Assembly: GCF_023074055.1 (NCBI RefSeq)
Contig: NZ_JADPKR010000048.1
Span: forward strand, 34,377-98,376
Reading direction: 5' to 3'
Source of the DNA: Bradyrhizobium sp. 141
Lineage (GTDB): Bacteria; Pseudomonadota; Alphaproteobacteria; Rhizobiales; Xanthobacteraceae
Length of the DNA: 64,000 nt
Position numbers and translations under genes: made by a program. Positions 9,906-18,887 of the stretch are shown piece by piece. The notes under the pieces are model-generated. The model did not search any database, had not been told where the DNA came from, and saw only the letters and a list, made by a program, of their open reading frames with translations. Numbering within the stretch: the first letter of the stretch is position 1; each line of letters starts with the position of its first letter.

Positions 9906-11162
9906 CTACGAGACTGTCCTTATCCCACCCAGCGACCGCACCGCGATCGCCACGCAGACCACCATCAACGCCGCCGCAAGCAGGAACGGCGCGCCGGGCA
10001 GATGCAGCGGCGCGCTCGCGCCGATGAAATAGGAAAAAGTCAGCGTGAACAGGAACGGGCCGACGAGCTGTGACACGCTCTGCACGCTCGCGGTCGCGCC
10101 CTGCAGCTGACCCTGCTGATCGGGCGCAACCAGCCGCGTCATCAGCGCTTGCGACGCGGCACCCGAGATGCCCCACAGCGCCAAAATGGGAATCCCGATC
10201 CAGGATAGCGGTCCGGTCGGCGCCGCGCCGAGGACCACGAAGCCGAGCGCGCCACAGCACAGGCCCAGCAGCAGCGCGTTCCGCTCGCCGAGCACGCGCA
10301 CGATCGGGCCGATGGCGAGCCCCTGCACCACCATGGCGCAGATACCGACCATCGCCAGTGTCAATCCCACGGTCTTGGAATCCCAGCCGTAGCGGTAGGT
10401 CGCATAGAGCACGAAGGTCGAGGGCAGCACGACATGCGCAACCTGCGCGATGAAGTTGACGACCGACAAAGCGGCCAGCAGCGCGTTGGATCGCAACAGA
10501 CGCAGCGCCCCGACCGGACTGGCGCTTCGCCAGCGGAACGGCGCGCGCTTGTCGGGCGCGAGCGATTCCGGCAGGACGAAGAGCCCGTAAAGCGCATTGG
10601 CGAAGCTGAGGGCTGCCGAGGCCCAGAACGGCAGGCGCGGATCGATGTCGCCGAGCAGGCCGCCGAGCGCCGGCCCCAAGATGAAGCCCGCGCCGAAGGC
10701 CGCGCCAATCCTGCCGAAGACCGCCGCGCGCCGCTCCGGCGGCGTGATATCCGAGATGTAGGCGAATGCGGTCGAGATGCTCGCCGAGGTGATGCCCGAG
10801 ATCACCCGGCCGATGAACAGCCAGACCAGCGACGGCGCTAGCGCCATCAGCACGTAGTCGGCAGCAAGCCCGAAATTCGACAGCAGCACCACCGGCCGCC
10901 GTCCGAAACGGTCCGACAGCGCGCCGAGCAAGGGCGAGAACACGAACTGCATCAGCGCCCAGGCGGTGCCGAACAGGCCGAAGATGCGGGCTGCATGCGC
11001 GGTGTCGTTGTCGACGAAGCTCTCGATCAGCTTGGGCAGGATCGGCATGATCACGCCGAGCGCGAGCATGTCCAGCAGGATGGTGACGAAGATGAAGGCC
11101 ACCGCGCCGCGCCGGACCGGCGGCGCGCCTTGCGCTGTCGCCTCGCCGGCCTCGTTGCTCAC
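9906..11162 (-). CDS. MFS transporter, TetA/Bcr-like drug efflux type
   Basis: Twelve-helix major facilitator of 418 residues. The first helix carries [18 protein letters not shown], typical of the tetracycline-resistance branch, and the loop 2-3 motif [11 protein letters not shown] is the MFS motif A. The gene starts at a GTG that overlaps the stop codon of der (GTGA), so translation is probably coupled. Longer in-frame extensions upstream run antisense-like through der and are not credible. Substrate unknown; pumps of this branch expel drugs or metabolites by proton antiport. Confidence 0.85.
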   Translation of the reverse strand: MSNEAGEATAQGAPPVRRGAVAFIFVTILLDMLALGVIMPILPKLIESFVDNDTAHAARIFGLFGTAWALMQFVFSPLLGALSDRFGRRPVVLLSNFGLAADYVLMALAPSLVWLFIGRVISGITSASISTAFAYISDITPPERRAAVFGRIGAAFGAGFILGPALGGLLGDIDPRLPFWASAALSFANALYGLFVLPESLAPDKRAPFRWRSASPVGALRLLRSNALLAALSVVNFIAQVAHVVLPSTFVLYATYRYGWDSKTVGLTLAMVGICAMVVQGLAIGPIVRVLGERNALLLGLCCGALGFVVLGAAPTGPLSWIGIPILALWGISGAASQALMTRLVAPDQQGQLQGATASVQSVSQLVGPFLFTLTFSYFIGASAPLHLPGAPFLLAAALMVVCVAIAVRSLGGIRTVS

Positions 11163-12541
11163 GACGGCCGCTTGCGCTTGTGCGCGAAGGGATTGGCCTT
11201 CTCGCGCAAGGTGATGCGCACCGGCGTGCCCGGCAACTCGAACGTCTCGCGCATGGAATTGATCAGGTAGCGCAAATAGGACTGCGGCACCGCGTCCGCG
11301 CGCGAGCAGAACAGCACGAAGCTCGGCGGGCGCGCCTTGGTCTGCGTGATGTAGTTCAGCTTCAGCCTGCGGCCGGACACGGCGGGCGGCGGATTGGCCT
11401 GCACCGCCTGCTCGAACCAGCGGTTGAGCGCCGAGGTCGACACGCGCCTGTTCCAGAGCGCATAGGCATCCTGGATCGCCTGCATCAGGCGATCGATGCC
11501 CTCGCCCATCAGGCCGGAGACCGCCACGATCGGCACGCCCTTGACCTGCGGCAGCAAGTGATCGGCATCGCGGCGCAGGCCCGAGATCGCGCCGCCCCCC
11601 TTGCTCTCCATCAGGTCCCATTTGTTGACGGCGAGCACGACAGCGCGGCCCTCGCGCTCGATCAAATCGGCGATGCGAAGATCCTGCTCCTCGAAGCGGT
11701 TCTGCGCATCCATCATCATCACGACGACTTCGGCAAAGCGCACCGCGCGCAACGCGTCGGCGACCGAGAGCTTCTCCAGCTTCTCCTCGATGCGCGAACG
11801 CCGGCGCAGGCCGGCCGTGTCGAATACGCGAAAATCGCGGCCCTTCCAGTTGATCTCGACCGCGATGGAATCGCGCGTGGTGCCGGCCTCCGGGCTCGTC
11901 AGCAGACGCTCCTCGCCCAGCAGATGGTTGATCAGCGTCGACTTGCCAGCGTTGGGACGGCCGACAATGGCAACCCGGATCGGGCGCGTCGCGGCCTCTT
12001 CCTCCGAGAGCGGCTCGTCGTCCTCGGTCTCGTCTTCGTGGACGGGCTCCGGCATCAGCTTGGCCAGTTCATCGTAGAGCTCGCCCATGCCCTCGCCGTG
12101 CTCGGCCGAGATCTGAATGGGATCGCCGAGGCCCAGCGCAAACGCCTCCATCGCGCCGGCATCGCCGTGCTTGCCCTCGCTCTTGTTTGCGACCAGCAGC
12201 ACCGGCTTGTTGGCCTTACGGGCGAAATCGGCAAAGGCGCGATCGGAGGGCGTGAGGCCGACGCGGGCATCGATGACGAAGAACAGCGCGTCCGCCTGCG
12301 CGATCGCGGTCTCGGTCTGCTCCTGCATGCGCGCGGTCAGCGAGCCCTTGGCGCCCTCGTCGAGGCCGGCGGTGTCGATGATGGTGAATTCGAGATCGCC
12401 GAGCCTGGCCTCACCCTCGCGGCGGTCGCGGGTAACGCCCGGCAGGTCATCGACGAGCGCGAGCTTCTGTCCGACCAGGCGGTTGAACAGCGTCGATTTG
12501 CCGACATTGGGCCGGCCGATGATGGCGATCGTGAAGGACAT
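11159..12541 (-). CDS. der: GTPase Der
   Basis: Der (EngA) is an essential GTPase that helps assemble the 50S ribosomal subunit. The 460-residue protein has two tandem G domains, with GRPNVGKST at 9-17 and GRPNAGKST near 194-202, each with its DTAGL switch II and NKxD/NKS base-recognition motifs, and a C-terminal KH-like domain (about 355-450) ending in a basic tail. The MFS gene overlaps its stop codon; the lipoprotein and YfgM-like genes lie just upstream on the same strand. Confidence 0.97.
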   Translation of the reverse strand: MSFTIAIIGRPNVGKSTLFNRLVGQKLALVDDLPGVTRDRREGEARLGDLEFTIIDTAGLDEGAKGSLTARMQEQTETAIAQADALFFVIDARVGLTPSDRAFADFARKANKPVLLVANKSEGKHGDAGAMEAFALGLGDPIQISAEHGEGMGELYDELAKLMPEPVHEDETEDDEPLSEEEAATRPIRVAIVGRPNAGKSTLINHLLGEERLLTSPEAGTTRDSIAVEINWKGRDFRVFDTAGLRRRSRIEEKLEKLSVADALRAVRFAEVVVMMMDAQNRFEEQDLRIADLIEREGRAVVLAVNKWDLMESKGGGAISGLRRDADHLLPQVKGVPIVAVSGLMGEGIDRLMQAIQDAYALWNRRVSTSALNRWFEQAVQANPPPAVSGRRLKLNYITQTKARPPSFVLFCSRADAVPQSYLRYLINSMRETFELPGTPVRITLREKANPFAHKRKRPS

Positions 12542-12590
12542 CGGTCATTCGTGCGCTGCCGGGGCGGCGCCTGTCAACGTAAGGGAAAAA

Positions 12591-13142
12591 TCAGCGCGAG
12601 AAGCTGCCGCTCGGCAGCGGCGCCGGGAAACCACCCTGCGACTGCTGCTGGGTGGTCTGGGTGGGTTGCGCCTGCTGGACCGGCTGGTCCGGCGGCGGCG
12701 CAGTGGTGCGCTTGCGGACGATCTTGTGCTTGGGCGGCGGAGCGGCCGTGGCCGGCGCCGCCTCCGGCTGGGCCTCGCCGTCAACTTCGCCCGCAGGCGC
12801 CTCAGCCGGCGCGACTGCTGCGGCAGCGGGCTGCCTGGTCTTCTTGGCATGGGCCCCCTTCGCCGGCTTGGCCGGCTCGGGCGGCGGCTCCGCAGGCAAA
12901 GCCGCGACCGCAGGCGCGTTCGGATCGGGCTGCTGCTGCGCGCCCTTGTACATGTCCTTCGGGACGCCCTGCTCGAGGCCGGGCACCCCCTCCGGGAAGA
13001 CCGGCTTGCGGTCGCCCGGCAGCTTCTTCTTGGTGTCGAGGAAGTCGAGCATGTCGCTTGGATCGAAGCTGGAGCAACCGCCCAGGACGCCCGTGAAGGC
13101 GATCAGGACGGCGGCTGCGATCAAGCGTGGCGTGCGGCGCAT
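12591..13142 (-). CDS. proline/alanine-rich lipoprotein upstream of der
   Basis: 183 residues with a textbook lipoprotein signal: basic start, hydrophobic helix, lipobox LGGC with C23 as the lipidated residue. The first 70 residues look ordered (DMLDFLDTKKKLPGDRKPVF). From about 75 the chain is low-complexity, rich in P, A, K and Q, as expected for a flexible periplasmic linker. It lies between the YfgM-like gene and der, where many proteobacteria carry the beta-propeller lipoprotein BamB. No propeller repeats are present here. Function unknown; it could be a BamB remnant or a shorter replacement. Confidence 0.75.
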   Translation of the reverse strand: MRRTPRLIAAAVLIAFTGVLGGCSSFDPSDMLDFLDTKKKLPGDRKPVFPEGVPGLEQGVPKDMYKGAQQQPDPNAPAVAALPAEPPPEPAKPAKGAHAKKTRQPAAAAVAPAEAPAGEVDGEAQPEAAPATAAPPPKHKIVRKRTTAPPPDQPVQQAQPTQTTQQQSQGGFPAPLPSGSFSR

Positions 13143-13169
13143 CTTGTGTCTCGTTCTAGAGGGCCGTCG

Positions 13170-13823
13170 TCAGCTCTTGGCGACGGGCGGCAGCAGGGCC
13201 TGGAGAGCCTCGGCGCGCGAGCGCAGGCCGGGCGGCGTTTCGCCGTCTTCGCCAATCGCGTCGAGCCATTTGCGGGCCGCCGTCATGTCGTTGTTACGCC
13301 AGGCGGACAGCGCGAGCATCTCGCGGGCGCTGTGGCGGAAGGTCGACTTGGGCGCGGCGGATGACTCCAGCCGCTGCTGCATGTCGGCATAGCTGGCGCT
13401 GTCGAGCAGCAGGCCGGCGGCGCGGATCTTCGCCAGATCCTGCCACTCACCGCCCACGCCACGGTCGGCAGCAAGGTCGTCATACATCTTGGCGGCGGCT
13501 TTGGGATCGCGGTTAGCGGCCTCGGCGGCGGCGCGCAGCCGCGCCAGGGTGCGATAGCCCGACGGCGCCTTGGCGGCGAGCTCGGTGAAGGCGGCCTCGG
13601 CCTCCGCGTGCTTGTCCTGCTCGGACAGCTCGGAGGCCTTCTCGAAGGCGGCGCCGGCCTCGGCGGCCTTCCTGGCCTCCAGGTACCTATAACCCTGCCA
13701 GCCAGCGGCGGCGGCTACGACCAGCACCATCAGGGCGATGAAGACAATCGAATACTTGTCCCACAGCTTCTTGAACTGTTCGCGACGTACTTCCTCGTCG
13801 ACTTCGTCAAATAATTCAGACAC
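13170..13823 (-). CDS. YfgM-like tetratricopeptide membrane protein
   Basis: 217 residues: a cytoplasmic acidic N-terminus (SELFDEVDEEVRREQFKKLWDKY), one membrane helix (about 26-46) and a periplasmic domain of helical TPR-like repeats rich in A and E. YfgM-type proteins associate with the Sec translocon and periplasmic chaperones. The order YfgM-like, lipoprotein, der matches the conserved yfgM-bamB-der neighbourhood. Confidence 0.85.
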   Translation of the reverse strand: MSELFDEVDEEVRREQFKKLWDKYSIVFIALMVLVVAAAAGWQGYRYLEARKAAEAGAAFEKASELSEQDKHAEAEAAFTELAAKAPSGYRTLARLRAAAEAANRDPKAAAKMYDDLAADRGVGGEWQDLAKIRAAGLLLDSASYADMQQRLESSAAPKSTFRHSAREMLALSAWRNNDMTAARKWLDAIGEDGETPPGLRSRAEALQALLPPVAKS

Positions 13824-13957
13824 TTATGCTAATCCCATGCCCATCCGGGTGCGCGCGCCGAAGCGTCCGCGTCAGGAATCCCGTCCCCGCGTGGCGGCGA
13901 GGTACCCTAACGATATGGCGCTGGCAAGGCAAAGCGAGCCCGATCAAGGCGTTAACT

Positions 13958-13975
13958 ACCCGGGAGAGCCCGGGT
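13958..13975 (-). terminator. short GC hairpin after the acyl-CoA ligase
   Basis: ACCCGGG and CCCGGGT pair perfectly over a four-base loop, 14 nt beyond the ligase stop codon in the direction of transcription. There is no T-run, so the call is weak. Confidence 0.3.
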
Positions 13976-13988
13976 GCGCCTGCCCGGT

Positions 13989-15581
13989 TCAGGCTTCCAG
14001 GAGCTCCCGCAGTTGCCGTTTCAGCACCTTGCCGTTGGCATTGCGCGGCAGTGGGTCCGCCGTGATCGCCATGGTCTCGGGAACCTTGTAGTCGGACAGG
14101 CGCTCCGCGCACCAGGCACGCAGTGCCTCGCCGGCGACCGGCGCGCGCGTCACCACCACGGCGTGAACGCGCTCGCCCAGCACCGGGCAGGCCTTGGCGA
14201 TGATCGCGCTCTCGACCACGGCGGGGTGGCTGGCCAACACGGATTCGACCTCGGCCGAATAGATCTTGAGGCCGCCGCGATTGATCATGTCTTTCTGCCG
14301 GTCGAACACGCGGACGAACCCTTCCGCATCGACCGAACCGAGATCGCCGGAGTGCCAGAAGCCGGCGGTAAAGCTCTCGGCGGTCGCCTTCGGGTTGCTC
14401 CAATAGCCCTTGATGATGGAGGCGCTCTGGATCCAGAGTTCGCCGATCTCGCCGTGAGGCAGTTCGCGCCCATTCGGATCCACCGCCACGATGCGCGCGC
14501 CTGGACACGGCAGGCCGACGCTGTCGATGTGGCTCTCGGTCAACTCGCCGGGCATGATCGTCGAGGGCGACGTCGTCTCGGTCGCGCCGTAGCAATTCAT
14601 CAGCTTCAGGCCGGGAATCTTCGCCTTGAGCTTCTCAATGGTCGCGACCGGCATCGGCGCGCCGCCAAAACCGCCGATGCGCCAGCTCGACAGATCGTAG
14701 CTGTCGAAATCAGGCTGCAGCAGGCAGAGATTGTACATCGCCGGCACCATCACCGTGTAGGTGACGCGCTCGCGCGCGGCGAGCTTGAGGTAATCGACCG
14801 CCCTAAACTCGGGCATGATGATCAGCGCGCCACTGCTGCGGATCATGGTCGTGATGTTGGCGACGACACCGGTGACATGGCCGAGCGGCACGGCCGCGAT
14901 CGAGCGGTCGGCCGCCGTCAATTGCAGGCAGGACACGAACACCATCGAGGAATGGACGATGTTGCAATGGGCCAGCATCGCCCCCTTCGGCTTGCCGGTC
15001 GTACCCGAAGTGTAGAGGATCATCGCGGTGTCCTCCTCGCTCACATCGACCGGTGCCGGTGCCGGAGCGTTGTCGGCGAGCGCGGCGAAGCGCGCGCGGG
15101 CCGGATCGTCGTCGATGGCGATGCGGTGGATCAGATCGGGCACGTCCTGCGCACCGGGCAGCCGCTCGGCGAGCGCCCCCTCATGGATCAGGATCTTCGC
15201 GCCGCAATCGGCGAGGACATAGGCGATCTCCGGCTTCTGCTGGCGCGTGCTGAGCAGCACGGTCACCAGCCCCTCATGCGCGGCGGCGAACAGGAGTAGC
15301 GGAAATTCGATGCGGTTGCCGAGCAGGATCGCGACGCGATCGCCGCGCTGCAATCCCAGCTTGCGAAAACCCGATGCGATCCGCGTCGCCTGCTCCACCG
15401 CCTGCCGCCAGCTCAGCCGGGCATTGCCCGCGATCAGCGCCTCGCCATCGGCGTTGCGGGCGCAGGCGTCCGCAATCATCGCCCACAGGTTCGCCGGCCG
15501 GTCGCAAAAGGCCGGCACCATCCGATCGCCAAAGCGCGCCTCGAGCCGCAGCGGCGGGATCTGAGATTGCGACCAGTCCAT
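13989..15581 (-). CDS. AMP-binding acyl-CoA synthetase/ligase
   Basis: Adenylate-forming enzyme of 530 residues that would activate a carboxylic acid with ATP and join it to CoA. Visible signatures are the P-loop-like LYTSGTTGKPKGA (about 180-192), NCYGATETTS (about 317), the hinge GDLGSVDAEGFVRVFDR and the C-terminal catalytic lysine context PRNANGKVLKRQLRE. The ATG at 15581 has GAGGA 7 nt upstream and is preferred to a GTG ten codons earlier. The acid is unknown; medium-chain or aromatic acids are the usual substrates. It lies alone, reading away from NnrU. Confidence 0.9.
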   Translation of the reverse strand: MDWSQSQIPPLRLEARFGDRMVPAFCDRPANLWAMIADACARNADGEALIAGNARLSWRQAVEQATRIASGFRKLGLQRGDRVAILLGNRIEFPLLLFAAAHEGLVTVLLSTRQQKPEIAYVLADCGAKILIHEGALAERLPGAQDVPDLIHRIAIDDDPARARFAALADNAPAPAPVDVSEEDTAMILYTSGTTGKPKGAMLAHCNIVHSSMVFVSCLQLTAADRSIAAVPLGHVTGVVANITTMIRSSGALIIMPEFRAVDYLKLAARERVTYTVMVPAMYNLCLLQPDFDSYDLSSWRIGGFGGAPMPVATIEKLKAKIPGLKLMNCYGATETTSPSTIMPGELTESHIDSVGLPCPGARIVAVDPNGRELPHGEIGELWIQSASIIKGYWSNPKATAESFTAGFWHSGDLGSVDAEGFVRVFDRQKDMINRGGLKIYSAEVESVLASHPAVVESAIIAKACPVLGERVHAVVVTRAPVAGEALRAWCAERLSDYKVPETMAITADPLPRNANGKVLKRQLRELLEA

Positions 15582-15653
15582 CGGAACGTCCTCGGCTTGT
15601 CGTTTTGTCACCTTCCGCGCACGGATAGCTGGATCACGTCTTGTGCTGACCGG

Positions 15654-16238
15654 CTAAACGCCGATGACGGGAACGCCGATCACGACCGGATGGAACGCGA
15701 AGGCCAGCGCGAGATAGGCGACCAGACCGACTGCGACGGCGATCAGATCGTTGGTGGCGCCGCCCACCGGAATCGGCGGGCCGCCGGCGTCGGTGCGATG
15801 CTTCAGCGAGATGCGATCGAACACCGCCCAGCCCAGGAACGAGCCGAACAGGATGATAGATCCGAGATCGCCATTGGCGAGCAGATGCGCCGCCGCCCAC
15901 AGTTTGACGCCGGCCAACATCGGATGCTTCAGCGTCGCATAGATGCGGCCGCGCAAATAAGAGGCGACCACCAGGATCACCGCGGGCAGCATCAGCGCGA
16001 CCGCGATGTGCTTCATCGCCTTCGGCGGATACCAGACATCGATCCAGCCGGAGCTGCGGTAATGGGCGAAGCCCCAGATGATCAGCGCGAGCCCCGCGAA
16101 CGAGACCAGGGTGTAGAGGATCTTGTAGGTCCCCTCGCCCAGCCTCGCGATTGCCTGCGCGCGCGCTTCACGCTTGGTCGTGAAAATATGGGCCGCAAAG
16201 AACAGCACCAGCCCCAGGACCATCACCAGCAGACCCAT
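15654..16238 (-). CDS. NnrU family membrane protein
   Basis: 194-residue protein with about five membrane helices. The N-terminal GLVLFFAAHIFTTKREARA and the central RHPMLAGV-type segment (here KHPMLAGVKLWAAAHL) are diagnostic of NnrU, a relative of isoprenylcysteine methyltransferase-like membrane enzymes. It was named from nitric-oxide respiration gene clusters, but no denitrification genes occur nearby, so the physiological role here is open. Confidence 0.85.
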   Translation of the reverse strand: MGLLVMVLGLVLFFAAHIFTTKREARAQAIARLGEGTYKILYTLVSFAGLALIIWGFAHYRSSGWIDVWYPPKAMKHIAVALMLPAVILVVASYLRGRIYATLKHPMLAGVKLWAAAHLLANGDLGSIILFGSFLGWAVFDRISLKHRTDAGGPPIPVGGATNDLIAVAVGLVAYLALAFAFHPVVIGVPVIGV

Positions 16239-16302
16239 GACATCCCCTTGCGTCAGACCGTACTCAATCAGCTATCATCTTCACCCCGCGAAACGCAATG
16301 CA

Positions 16303-16953
16303 TCAGTCCTTCTCGGCCAGCTTGCCGCTTCGCGCTTCGATCCAGTCTCGTCCCATCGAGATGCTGAACTTCACCAGAGGCGCGGCAATTGTGGAGAAGA
16401 GCAGCTTGATCAGATACTGACCAACGATTGTCGGCATGACGACGCCGGTACCGTAGAATGCAATCGACACAAATATGACGGTGTCCAGCAGCTGAGCCAA
16501 CATCAGGCTGAGCCATGCCGACAGCACCACGGACCTCTTGCCGAATGCCGTCTGGCGCAACCGGAGGAAGAACGACAGGTCGAAGTGCTGGCTCACCATG
16601 TAGGCGATCCAGCCTCCGATCCAGATTCGAACGGACGAGCTGACGACCGCTTCGAAATCCTGCTGGTGGTGCCAGCCTGGAGCTGGCGGGAGATAGGCGG
16701 CAAACTCGAAATAGACGGCAGACAAGGCCATGCTGAGCAGGCCGAGATTGATCACCCGCCTGGAATACTCCCTGCCGAACAGCTCAGCGATCGTGTCGAC
16801 AATGATGAATGTCAGCAGATAGCTGAAGACCGTCGCACTGGCGTCCAGGCCAAAAGGCAGCGCGAACAGTTTCGAGCCGGCGACCGTGCTGGTGATCAGC
16901 AGCGACGAATGGAGTGTGAGCAGAAATAGGAAATAGCTGGTCCTGGCGTCCAT
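16303..16953 (-). CDS. yhhQ: queuosine precursor transporter (VUT family, YhhQ-like)
   Basis: About six membrane helices in 216 residues. The stretches TVAGSKLFALPFG, IVDTIAELFGREYSRR and FGKRSVVLSAWLS are typical of the vitamin-uptake family members that import queuosine precursors (preQ0/preQ1) for tRNA modification. The ATG at 16953 is chosen; a TTG seven codons upstream is in frame, and neither has a strong ribosome binding site. It is divergent from the GAF-TIR gene across a gap of about 135 nt. Confidence 0.85.
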   Translation of the reverse strand: MDARTSYFLFLLTLHSSLLITSTVAGSKLFALPFGLDASATVFSYLLTFIIVDTIAELFGREYSRRVINLGLLSMALSAVYFEFAAYLPPAPGWHHQQDFEAVVSSSVRIWIGGWIAYMVSQHFDLSFFLRLRQTAFGKRSVVLSAWLSLMLAQLLDTVIFVSIAFYGTGVVMPTIVGQYLIKLLFSTIAAPLVKFSISMGRDWIEARSGKLAEKD

Positions 16954-17028
16954 TGAATAACGGCCCCGGGGCAATCAGGCGTTGATAGGTCAAAGCTACG
17001 AGCCACAACCCCGAAAGACAACTTCTTG

Positions 17029-17056
17029 TTGAATTCGGCGTCCGGCGGAATATGAT
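17029..17056 (+). promoter_or_regulatory. sigma-70-like promoter of the GAF-TIR gene
   Basis: TTGAAT (17029-17034) and TATGAT (17051-17056) are separated by 16 nt. Transcription would start near 17063 and give a leader of about 26 nt before the ATG at 17089. Prediction from sequence only. Confidence 0.45.
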
Positions 17057-17088
17057 CTCGACATTGCAGATAGATTGGGCGGTTTATT

Positions 17089-18045
17089 ATGGCCGACAAA
17101 ATCAGTTTCGACGCCAGAATACTGGATTTTCTTCGAGCCTCCCACGGCCGTTCGCAGGAGGCCATTGTCGTCAATTTCCTGGAGACGGCAATCGCCATCA
17201 GCCCAGCAGCCGATGCGGGATCGGTCCTGATCGACCATCCCAAAATGGAGAGGCTGGTGCTCTTCAACGAGGACGATTTCCTGTTCGACAAGGAGCTGCT
17301 GGATCCCCGGCAGCGGAACAGCTTTCCACCGACGCTGGGCTACCGCGGCACCATCGCCGGCAGTTGCTTCCGCACGGGCACGCCGACTGTCTTTTCGCGC
17401 GCGCAAGGCGGAGAGTTCTTCGGCGACAGCCCCATCCAGAACATGGTCTGCTTTCCGATCAAACTAGGAAAAGGCCGCGAACCGTTTGGTGTCGCTTGCT
17501 TCCATAACAATATCCAGGAAAAGGTGTTCTCCTCGGAAGATATGCGCGTTCTGGAAGCCTATACCGACATTCTTGCTCTGGCCCTGCATACGCCGCACCC
17601 GGAGCTTCAGCTCGATCGTAACGTCTTCATCGTGCATGGACGGGACGAGAGGAGCCGGCAGAAACTGGAATCGATCTTGCGGCAGAACAAGGTCAATCCG
17701 AAGGTACTGCTGCGGGAAGACAAGAATGCAACGACGATCCTGTCAGCCCTGGAAGAGCTGATCCGAACATGCAAGGCAGGCTTCATCCTTGCCACGCCCG
17801 ACGACGAAGGACGCCTGGGAAAACCCAACGAGCAACTCGCGGCGCGCGCGCGAGAGAATGTCATCTTCGAGATGGGGATGCTCTTCGCCAAATTCCGCGC
17901 GTTCGATCGGGTCGCCGTCCTGCTGAAGAAACCGCTGAGACTGCCATCCGATCTCAACGGGCTGACCTACGATGAATTCGACAGAATGGAAGAACTCGAA
18001 TCCACCATCGTGCGCAAGCTGGACAACTGGAAATTGCTGAACTGA
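17089..18045 (+). CDS. GAF-TIR protein, putative NAD-cleaving immune effector
   Basis: 318 residues in two parts. Residues 20-170 have the look of a GAF sensor domain. Residues 175-315 match the TIR-like domain of CBASS Cap12 and Pycsar effectors (the former TIR_like family, PF10137): VFIVHGRDE (179-187), ATPDDEG (235-241), RARENVIFEMG (253-263) and PSDLNGLTYDEFD (286-298). By position E261 corresponds to the catalytic glutamate of prokaryotic STING-TIR NADases. No cyclase gene lies beside it, so this appears to be a single-gene system in which the GAF domain may sense the trigger. Domain calls are by eye; NADase activity and anti-phage role are inference. It sits about 4.7 kb from the prophage edge. 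Confidence 0.78.
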   Translation: MADKISFDARILDFLRASHGRSQEAIVVNFLETAIAISPAADAGSVLIDHPKMERLVLFNEDDFLFDKELLDPRQRNSFPPTLGYRGTIAGSCFRTGTPTVFSRAQGGEFFGDSPIQNMVCFPIKLGKGREPFGVACFHNNIQEKVFSSEDMRVLEAYTDILALALHTPHPELQLDRNVFIVHGRDERSRQKLESILRQNKVNPKVLLREDKNATTILSALEELIRTCKAGFILATPDDEGRLGKPNEQLAARARENVIFEMGMLFAKFRAFDRVAVLLKKPLRLPSDLNGLTYDEFDRMEELESTIVRKLDNWKLLN

Positions 18046-18093
18046 CAAACCTGCCACGGTGGCCATGCCGCTGGGGCTGAACTTGATGGCGGG

Positions 18094-18669
18094 TCAGTTC
18101 GGGAATTGCCTGTTGTCGACATAGCGGATCGCAATCGGCCGGCCCGCCAGCGCGCCGCCAAGGCCGCTGGTGAACTTCAGCGGCAGACATGCGTTCAACG
18201 ATGCGTTGATGGCGTTGAGATAGGTCGTGCGGGTCTCAGAGGGCACGCCTGCGGTCGCGTATGTGAGGCGCGGCGGGCCGATCAGGCCACCCGCCTTGTT
18301 GAAGCTGAAGCGCACCGACATCTGCATGCCCGCGCGAGCCTTGTCAGATGGCGGCGACCAGCAGCTTCGCAGCTCGGCGAAGAGATCGCCGATCGTGTCG
18401 AGATCGTGACCTGGCTTGCGGTATTTGGCGCGGTCGGCATCGGACGGCACGCTCTCGATCGTAAGCTGGAGGTTCTGGCCGTAGGGGTAGTCGATCTCGG
18501 GAATGCAGGGGCCGGGCTCGAGCGGGCTGCAATAAGACGGCGTGCAGGGCCGGCCGTCGAGCACGCTGCACGGCTCGTGCGAGAATGGAATCGGATTGAT
18601 CTGGCGGGGCCGCGCGTCGGCGGCAACCGGGACCGCCAGCAGGAGAAGGACGAAGATGCCGCGCGACAT
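18094..18669 (-). CDS. periplasmic protein of unknown function
   Basis: 191 residues with a clear signal peptide (1-19, cut after ADA). The mature part has a cysteine-rich proline segment (PCSVLDGRPCTPSYCSPL) and a C-terminal region ending in strands such as GRPIAIRYVDNRQF, which resembles the TonB C-terminal-like fold of many Bradyrhizobium periplasmic proteins. Function unknown. It reads in the same direction as prfC but is 218 nt away, beyond two hairpins. Confidence 0.7.
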   Translation of the reverse strand: MSRGIFVLLLLAVPVAADARPRQINPIPFSHEPCSVLDGRPCTPSYCSPLEPGPCIPEIDYPYGQNLQLTIESVPSDADRAKYRKPGHDLDTIGDLFAELRSCWSPPSDKARAGMQMSVRFSFNKAGGLIGPPRLTYATAGVPSETRTTYLNAINASLNACLPLKFTSGLGGALAGRPIAIRYVDNRQFPN

Positions 18670-18763
18670 TGAGTGAGCTCATAACGCCCCAGGAAAAGGT
18701 GGCGTTGTCCATGAACGCGTCAAGCCCACGCGTGTTCACATGCCCGCCTTCAACTCCGGTGTC

Positions 18764-18859
18764 GTCGTCCGGCTTGACCGGACGACCCAGTATTCCAGAG
18801 ACGACATTGATTGAGCCGAGAGGCCGCGGCGTACTGGATGCCCCGCCTGCGCGGGGCAT
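18764..18859. repeat. two palindromic hairpins between prfC and the periplasmic protein gene
   Basis: GTCGTCCGG/CCGGACGAC (18764-18772 with 18778-18786) and ATGCCCCGC/GCGGGGCAT (18838-18846 with 18851-18859) are perfect 9-bp stems with small loops. The sequence between them (GTACTGGATGCCC) is of a kind found in many Bradyrhizobium intergenic regions. The 218-nt gap holds no credible gene. The hairpins may also end prfC transcription, though no T-run follows on the minus strand. Confidence 0.55.
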
Positions 18860-18887
18860 GACAGCGGGGAGTGTGGCTGTAGGCGCC

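Noticed and set aside
16954..17088. Possible preQ1 riboswitch upstream of the queuosine-precursor transporter
   Set aside because: No H-type pseudoknot or conserved preQ1 loop sequence could be drawn in the minus-strand leader.
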